Assembly (NCBI GenBank): GCA_021463145.1
Contig: JAJTWZ010000025.1
Location: 1 to 55,478, forward strand
Direction of reading: 5' to 3'
From: Blastocatellia bacterium
GTDB lineage: Bacteria; Acidobacteriota; Blastocatellia; UBA7656; JADIYM01
DNA: 55,478 bases
Shown one piece after another: positions 51,189 to 55,478 of this stretch. Under the pieces are notes generated by a model. The model was given only the letters and a program-made list of their open reading frames with translations. It ran no database searches and was not told where the DNA came from. The stretch's first letter is position 1. Every line of letters begins with the position of its first letter. The position numbers and the translations under genes are program-made.

Positions 51189-52519
51189 TCGGCTGATGCC
51201 GGTCGGATAGAGGTCGAGTTGGCCGAAGTGGAAGTAGATCGCGTTGCGAAAGCGGGTGCGATTCCTGAAGCCTCGCGCCTGCGCCTTGATTCGCTGAATG
51301 CCGCTGTTGAGTCCTTCGGCATGTGCGTTCGTGATTCCGAGGACGATCGCATTGATGATTCCGTACAGGTGCCGTTTGACCGTCCTGGCAGCCTGCTTGA
51401 TCGGTTCGAGGTTCGTGTGAATTGCGGACTGGTACCACTCGCCCCAAGCCTTCTTCGCCCAAGTTCTCGAGACGTAGTGCCAGAGACCCATGGCCCACTC
51501 TTTGTAGAACCAAGCCTTCGCCGTCCGCAGCGACTCGGCTCGCAGTGTCTCGAGCCGCTCCAACGCGGCCCGTGTCATGTTGCCGGGTGTCGTGAGCCAC
51601 AAATAGCGCGTGCCGGTCAGGGTCGAGTCGCCCCATGCAGCCAACTCCCGGTGCTCTTGTCGTCGCACGAGGTCCACCGCACTGCCCAGGTGCGATGCCA
51701 CGTGGAACTTGTCGAAGCAGATCTTGCGAACCGCATCAGGGACGTGGGTGACCGTGGCTCCGATGTAGGCGGCCGACATGTCCATCGAGACCGACTCGAT
51801 CGACGACAACTCGTCGGCGGTCAACCCCTTGTAGAACGCATCAAGCGTATCGCGTCCTCGCCCATCGGCCACAGAGACCACCGCCCCCGTCTCCTGGTCC
51901 GAGATCACCGTCACGTATTCGTGTCGCTTCGCAAACGACGTCTCGTCGACACCCATCCGTCGGGGTACCGATCGCTCGCGACGCGCGAGTCCACGCTCGA
52001 CGGCCCGCTGCTGGATTCCGGCTACCTCGTCCCACGACAGTCGCAGCAACCGTGTGACGGCAGACAAATTCGCCTCTCGCATCCAGTCGATCGCCAAGGC
52101 CTCGAACATCGCCGTAAATCGAGATCCTTCCTCCGCCCACGGAACATGAACCTGCTTGACGCCGTGTTCGTTGCACTCGACCCGCGGCACCTGCGCGACC
52201 AGCACGGTCTGAAACTGACACGTGTCCAGATGTCGCCAGCGCCGCTCTCTCGTGTCGTAGCCAGGCGACGGCTTCCCGCAGACCGGGCACGCCTGCCCAG
52301 TGCCGGATTTGACCGCCAATCGGACTTCGACCCGCTGCCCCGGCGTGTCCAGATCGACGTCAACCACCTCCCACGGAGAGGTCACGCCGAGAATCGCTGC
52401 GTACAGATCTCGATCTCGCATGCCGCAAACCTACGGCCACGATCTCACGCTCGCAAGCTCCACCGGTGTCAATGTCACGGTCTGGCTACCCACACAGAAC
52501 CCGGAAGCGCCTTCTATTT
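51151..52519. mobile_element. ISL3-family insertion sequence
   Basis: IS at 51159-52511 (1,353 bp) flanked by the 8-bp duplication TTCTATTT (51151-51158 and 52512-52519). Ends start GGCTCTTCAGG and GGCGCTTCCGG (right end read inwards) and share TGTGGG-AG further in. The single transposase fills the element. Both ends and the transposase look intact, so it may still be active. Confidence 0.92.
51165..52421 (-). CDS. ISL3-family transposase
   Basis: 418 aa. N-terminal zinc-ribbon-like C-x2-C region (ACPVCGKP, VECNEHGVKQVHV), helix-turn-helix, then the DDE domain: GVDETSFAKRHEYVTVISD (first Asp), SVSMDMSAAYIGA (second Asp), and a C-terminal SNAHAEGLN-type block (ITNAHAEGLNSGIQRIKAQARGF) with the Glu. 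Length is normal for the family. Confidence 0.95.
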   Translation of the reverse strand: MRDRDLYAAILGVTSPWEVVDVDLDTPGQRVEVRLAVKSGTGQACPVCGKPSPGYDTRERRWRHLDTCQFQTVLVAQVPRVECNEHGVKQVHVPWAEEGSRFTAMFEALAIDWMREANLSAVTRLLRLSWDEVAGIQQRAVERGLARRERSVPRRMGVDETSFAKRHEYVTVISDQETGAVVSVADGRGRDTLDAFYKGLTADELSSIESVSMDMSAAYIGATVTHVPDAVRKICFDKFHVASHLGSAVDLVRRQEHRELAAWGDSTLTGTRYLWLTTPGNMTRAALERLETLRAESLRTAKAWFYKEWAMGLWHYVSRTWAKKAWGEWYQSAIHTNLEPIKQAARTVKRHLYGIINAIVLGITNAHAEGLNSGIQRIKAQARGFRNRTRFRNAIYFHFGQLDLYPTGISRSSAHTNS

Positions 52520-52912
52520 GCTGACGCCGTCGTGCAGCAAGCAAACTTGCGATCTCTGTCGCTTGCTCTGCGATTTCAGGTCATTGCGGTGCTCAAACTG
52601 GAGTCGGTCGTGTCGATGTCTGCCCTTGCTGCTGCTGTAGAAGAGGTGAGTGACGCGACCATTGAGCGGCTTGAGAAAGCACGCGAGACGTTTGATCGTG
52701 CTGGACAACTCGACGGTAGTCTTCGTGCCCAACTCGCTATTGGAGAACAGTTTGCATTGCAGGGAAAGGCTGACGACGCGTCAAGGGTCGGGCGCGAAGT
52801 GCTCCCGAAGGCGCGGGCGCTGCGGAATCAGAACCTCATCTCGATGGCTGAACGACTCGCTACGGGAAACTCCGTGATCGGGCGGTTCGCATCTGGCCGT
52901 CCGCCAAGGTAG
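52512..52912 (+). pseudogene. DUF4365 gene, 3' part
   Basis: Continuation of the interrupted gene after the IS: the frame joins at TTCTATTT to give HPLLF-ADAVVQQANL, then a helical region (AALAAAVEEVSDATIERLEKA in its parts), ending at 52912. About 131 residues. No start or ribosome site of its own. Confidence 0.75.
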
Positions 52913-53131
52913 TGGACTTCTCAGCGTACTGATCGTCCCCGTTGGCTTGCCCTGGCTGCTGTCCGCTCTCGGGTTGAGATCGAACAAAAGAAACGTAAGG
53001 TCTCCTGCTGACTTTGAAATCAAGCAAATCATGTTAAGGGTGAATCGTTGTTGACAAGCAGCGCAAAAGGCGTAGAATGCAGATCATCGAGCAAGGGACG
53101 GTTCAGCTATTCCAGTGAATGAGACGCGCAC

Positions 53132-53437
53132 GTGAGGTTCAAGTTCGCGGACGAGGGGCTCAGACTCCTTTATACGACTGGACAGGGAGTAGGGAGGCTC
53201 CCGGACGAAGTGGTGACGAAGTTTCTTGTGCGCGTACGACACGTCGAGGCGGCTAAGGACGAGCGCGATCTCCGGCAGCCACCAAGCGTCCACTTCGAAC
53301 AGTTGAGAGCCAAAGCCTACAGGGGCAAAGCGTCGCTCAGACTCAATCGCGCTTGGCGGTTGATCCTTTCCGTGGAGGAAGACGGGAACGGGAAGTACGT
53401 CTTGATTCACGAGATCACGAATCACTATGGAGACTAA
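53132..53437 (+). CDS. HigB-like toxin
   Basis: 101 aa from GTG 53132. Contains FADEGLRLLYTTGQGVGRLPDEV, PPSVHFEQLRAKAYRGKASLRLNRAWRLIL and YVLIHEITNHYG, the layout of HigB/GraT mRNA interferases (R-x-x-R-L-I-L, D/E-x-x-N-H-Y). Overlaps the following antitoxin by 11 bases. Confidence 0.9.
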   Translation: MRFKFADEGLRLLYTTGQGVGRLPDEVVTKFLVRVRHVEAAKDERDLRQPPSVHFEQLRAKAYRGKASLRLNRAWRLILSVEEDGNGKYVLIHEITNHYGD

Positions 53438-54560
53438 AGTGCGGCCATTTCGACCGATCAAGCCTGGAGAGCTGTTGCAAGAGGAGCTCGAGGCGCGCGA
53501 CTGGACGCAGGCCGACTTCGCCGCGATCGTCGGCCGGCCGGTTCAAGTAGTCAACGAGATCGTCGCCGGCAAGAAGGCGATCACCCCCGAGACGGCCATC
53601 GCCTTCTCGCGGGCGCTCGGGACAAGCGCCGAGTACTGGCTCAATCTCGAGTCCGCCTACAGGCTCGACCTCGTGCGCGATGGAGGCGCTGGAGCGAACG
53701 ATATCGAGCGGCGAGCCAGCATCTACTCGAAAGCGCCGGTCAAGGAGCTTCTGAAACGCGGGTGGATTGACGTGCCGGACCCAAACAACCTCGACCGGCT
53801 CGAGCGAGAAGTCTGCCGGTTCTTGGACATCGCCTCGATCGACGCGGAGCCGCCGATCGCACACGCCTTCGCCGCGCGCAAATCTAGGTTCGAGGAGCCG
53901 CATACGACGACGCAGATAGCTTGGGCCACAAGGGTCAAGCAGATGGCGCGTGCAATAACACGAGTGGCGCCCTATTCGAAGGAGGCCCTTGAATCTTGCA
54001 TCGCCGAGCTGCCACGGCATTCGGTCTCAGACGAGCTAGTTGCAGAGGTCCCTCGGATGCTTGGGCGACTTGGTGTCCGGTTCGTCGTGGTCCCGCACCT
54101 CGCGGGCACGCGAATTGACGGCGCCACGATGTGGCTCGACGAGGTATCTCCGGTCGTGGCCGTGTCGCTGCGCTTCGACCGCATGGACTGGTTCTGGTTT
54201 ACATTAATGCACGAGCTCGCACACTTGCTGCGCGGCGATGGAATGACCAGTGTGGTCCTCGACGCCCAGCTTGTCGGCAAGGATGCGGAGCGGACGGAGA
54301 ACAAGAGCGAGATGGAGAAGGCAGCCGACCGAATGGCAGAGGAATGGTTGATTCCTCGCCGGACGCTCGAGGCGTTCATACTCCGGGTCAAGCCCTACTA
54401 CTCGAGGGACGCTGTGATTTCGTTTGCAGCTGAGGTGGGTGTTCACCCGTCGATCGTCGTCGGGCGGCTCCAGTACAAGGACGAGATCCCGTACACCCAT
54501 TTCCGAAACATGCTGACGAAGATCGAGCACCTCATCGCTCCGAAGCAAGTTGTAAAATGA
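53427..54560 (+). CDS. HigA-like XRE antitoxin fused to an ImmA/IrrE metalloprotease domain
   Basis: 377 aa. Residues about 8-80 are the HigA-type HTH (PGELLQEELEARDWTQADFA, VNEIVAGKKAITPETA, GTSAEYWLNLESAY). The C-terminal half has the zinc-protease motif H-E-x-x-H (TLMHELAHLL, about residue 261) and downstream ADRMAEEWLIPR, typical of ImmA/IrrE (DUF955). The protease half may cut a regulator or the antitoxin itself when a signal arrives. Toxin-first operon with overlap. Confidence 0.92.
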   Translation: METKVRPFRPIKPGELLQEELEARDWTQADFAAIVGRPVQVVNEIVAGKKAITPETAIAFSRALGTSAEYWLNLESAYRLDLVRDGGAGANDIERRASIYSKAPVKELLKRGWIDVPDPNNLDRLEREVCRFLDIASIDAEPPIAHAFAARKSRFEEPHTTTQIAWATRVKQMARAITRVAPYSKEALESCIAELPRHSVSDELVAEVPRMLGRLGVRFVVVPHLAGTRIDGATMWLDEVSPVVAVSLRFDRMDWFWFTLMHELAHLLRGDGMTSVVLDAQLVGKDAERTENKSEMEKAADRMAEEWLIPRRTLEAFILRVKPYYSRDAVISFAAEVGVHPSIVVGRLQYKDEIPYTHFRNMLTKIEHLIAPKQVVK

Positions 54561-54986
54561 AGATGACGAACACGTATGAAGCACAACGGTCCGCTCGGCG
54601 CGCTCGGCGCCGATGGGATCATTGCGAGTCAGGCGTGTCTGAGCAAGCTCTTGGCCTCGCAATAGAGAGGCTCAGAAACACGAAAGGCCCGGCTAGTACC
54701 CGGACCCGTCGTGCCGACAACGCCACATTGCGGCTGCTGCCGTCCGTCAACCGGAAATCAGTCTGTTCGATGCCTAGTGGGAGATGGGAATGCCCACGGT
54801 ATCGACGGACGCTCTCGGAGTCAACGACTCTGGTGCAAATCTCCGTGGACATCCGAGGGTGCCCGGCGTGCATGCCGAGGTCCTTCGCTTCGCAGTCCTC
54901 CGTGTCCGGCGTTGCCTTATTTGCGGCTCCAGTACCGAGCCGCCGGGTTCAACCGCCCGACGTCGGGCAGAACACGGAGAATTATC
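54561..54986. other. Gene-free stretch before the YjzC-like gene
   Basis: About 425 bases in which an open frame exists but with no ribosome site and no protein-like features. Direct repeats GCTCGGCGC occur near 54593-54612. No function is visible. Confidence 0.45.
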
Positions 54987-55178
54987 ATGACAAAACAGAC
55001 CTACAGACCGGGACAGCCCGCCCCGGTTAGCGCGCAGTACGAAATCGTCGGCCCTCGCGGCGGCCGGACCGGGAGCGAGCGCACCGTTGTACGCCGGGAG
55101 CCGCTCCCACCCACGCCCAAACCTGGCCAGAGCTACATCGTCGTCGACCCGACGAAGAACCGGTCGGGGCGGAAGTAG
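54987..55178 (+). CDS. YjzC-like small protein
   Basis: 63 aa, GGAGA seven bases before ATG 54987. The sequence TYRPGQPAPVSAQYEIVGPRG, RTVVRREPLPPTPKPGQSY, VVDPT follows the YjzC pattern (K-x-P-G-x-x-A-P-x-S-G-x-Y; P-P-T-P-x-x-G-x-x-Y). Function of the family is unknown. Confidence 0.8.
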   Translation: MTKQTYRPGQPAPVSAQYEIVGPRGGRTGSERTVVRREPLPPTPKPGQSYIVVDPTKNRSGRK

Positions 55179-55182
55179 TGCG

Positions 55183-55443
55183 ATGACGATCGATGTCGCC
55201 TTAGTTAGAGAGCAGGGCGTGACCTTCGCAGTCTTTCCCGTGAAGCACCACGTCCTCGAGAGTCCGAGCGACCGCGAAGCTGCGATTCGTTCTTATCAGG
55301 CCTTGGTGCCCGCTCTCCAAGTCGTTCTCCTCGGTGACGACGGCCGTGGCGGGGCGCGGTACTTCGGTCGCACCGACATTGTGAAGTTTCTGAGTGCCGT
55401 CTCACCGAGTCGGCTTCCTTGGAAGCGAATGACGGTGTCGTAG
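55183..55443 (+). CDS. Hypothetical protein, 86 aa
   Basis: ATG 55183 lies 4 bases after the YjzC-like stop, with GCGGAAG as a possible ribosome site. Beta-alpha sequence (VTFAVFPVKHHVLE, ALQVVLLGDDGRGGARYFGRTDIVKFLSAV) with a short C-terminus. No family recognised; probably co-transcribed with the YjzC-like gene. Confidence 0.6.
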   Translation: MTIDVALVREQGVTFAVFPVKHHVLESPSDREAAIRSYQALVPALQVVLLGDDGRGGARYFGRTDIVKFLSAVSPSRLPWKRMTVS

Positions 55444-55478
55444 CCGACGATCTCGGCGCGGCGCTTAGGCGGCGCGCC

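Noticed and set aside
51219-52640. 473-aa plus-strand open frame through the IS
   Set aside because: Antisense to the ISL3 transposase and crosses the IS boundary.
54557-55030. 157-aa open frame before the YjzC-like gene
   Set aside because: No ribosome site, Arg/Ser-rich shadow composition, and it overlaps the well-supported YjzC-like gene.

Overview
The window reads as part of a high-GC conjugative plasmid, or an integrated conjugative element, from an environmental bacterium. Secreted SBBP-repeat proteins, right-handed beta-helix/IPT proteins and very GC-rich codon use suggest an Acidobacteriota-like host. That placement is inferred from gene content only.

Region 1 (1-13,100) is plasmid mobility and partition. 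A minus-strand type IV secretion cluster (VirB2, VirB3, VirB4, VirB5/TrbJ-like, VirB6/TrbL-like) starts near 6,650 and runs off the left edge. Divergent from it is a small membrane protein translationally coupled to a 1,231-aa relaxase with a RepB-type primase domain, the same domain order as RSF1010 MobA/RepB. After a DUF1508 (YegP-like) gene comes a ParA/ribbon-helix-helix partition operon. It is preceded by arrays of degenerate 9-bp repeats (consensus CTTANTAGC).

Region 2 (13,100-16,800) is replication. A RepA-like initiator is preceded by about nine degenerate 22-bp iterons, then by 1.2 kb without genes in which one motif recurs roughly every 122 bp.

Region 3 (16,800-31,100) is a long series of small minus-strand genes: ssb, YodL-like paralogues, a Cro/C1-type regulator, DUF4326, a SLOG/DUF1273 protein and many unknowns. 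Several have leader hairpins in which the Shine-Dalgarno sequence is base-paired to an upstream arm. The series is interrupted at 20,184-24,913 by a degenerate Tn7-like transposon. It has TGT...ACA ends, repeated end-binding sites, a perfect 5-bp target duplication and a tnsA pseudogene with three stops and one frameshift. Its cargo is a secreted M15-like peptidase gene and a partner. The reconstructed target is the loop of an intergenic stem-loop.

Region 4 (31,100-55,478) is accessory. It holds secreted beta-helix/IPT proteins flanked by large palindromes, three SBBP beta-propeller proteins and several toxin-antitoxin modules (ParDE-like with a third gene, a decayed MazF, HigBA, and HigB with a HigA-ImmA/IrrE fusion). 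It also has a RelA/SpoT-domain protein with a long C-terminal extension, a tyrosine recombinase, and a DUF4365 gene split cleanly by an ISL3-family IS with an 8-bp duplication. A YjzC-like gene and a small unknown gene close the window.
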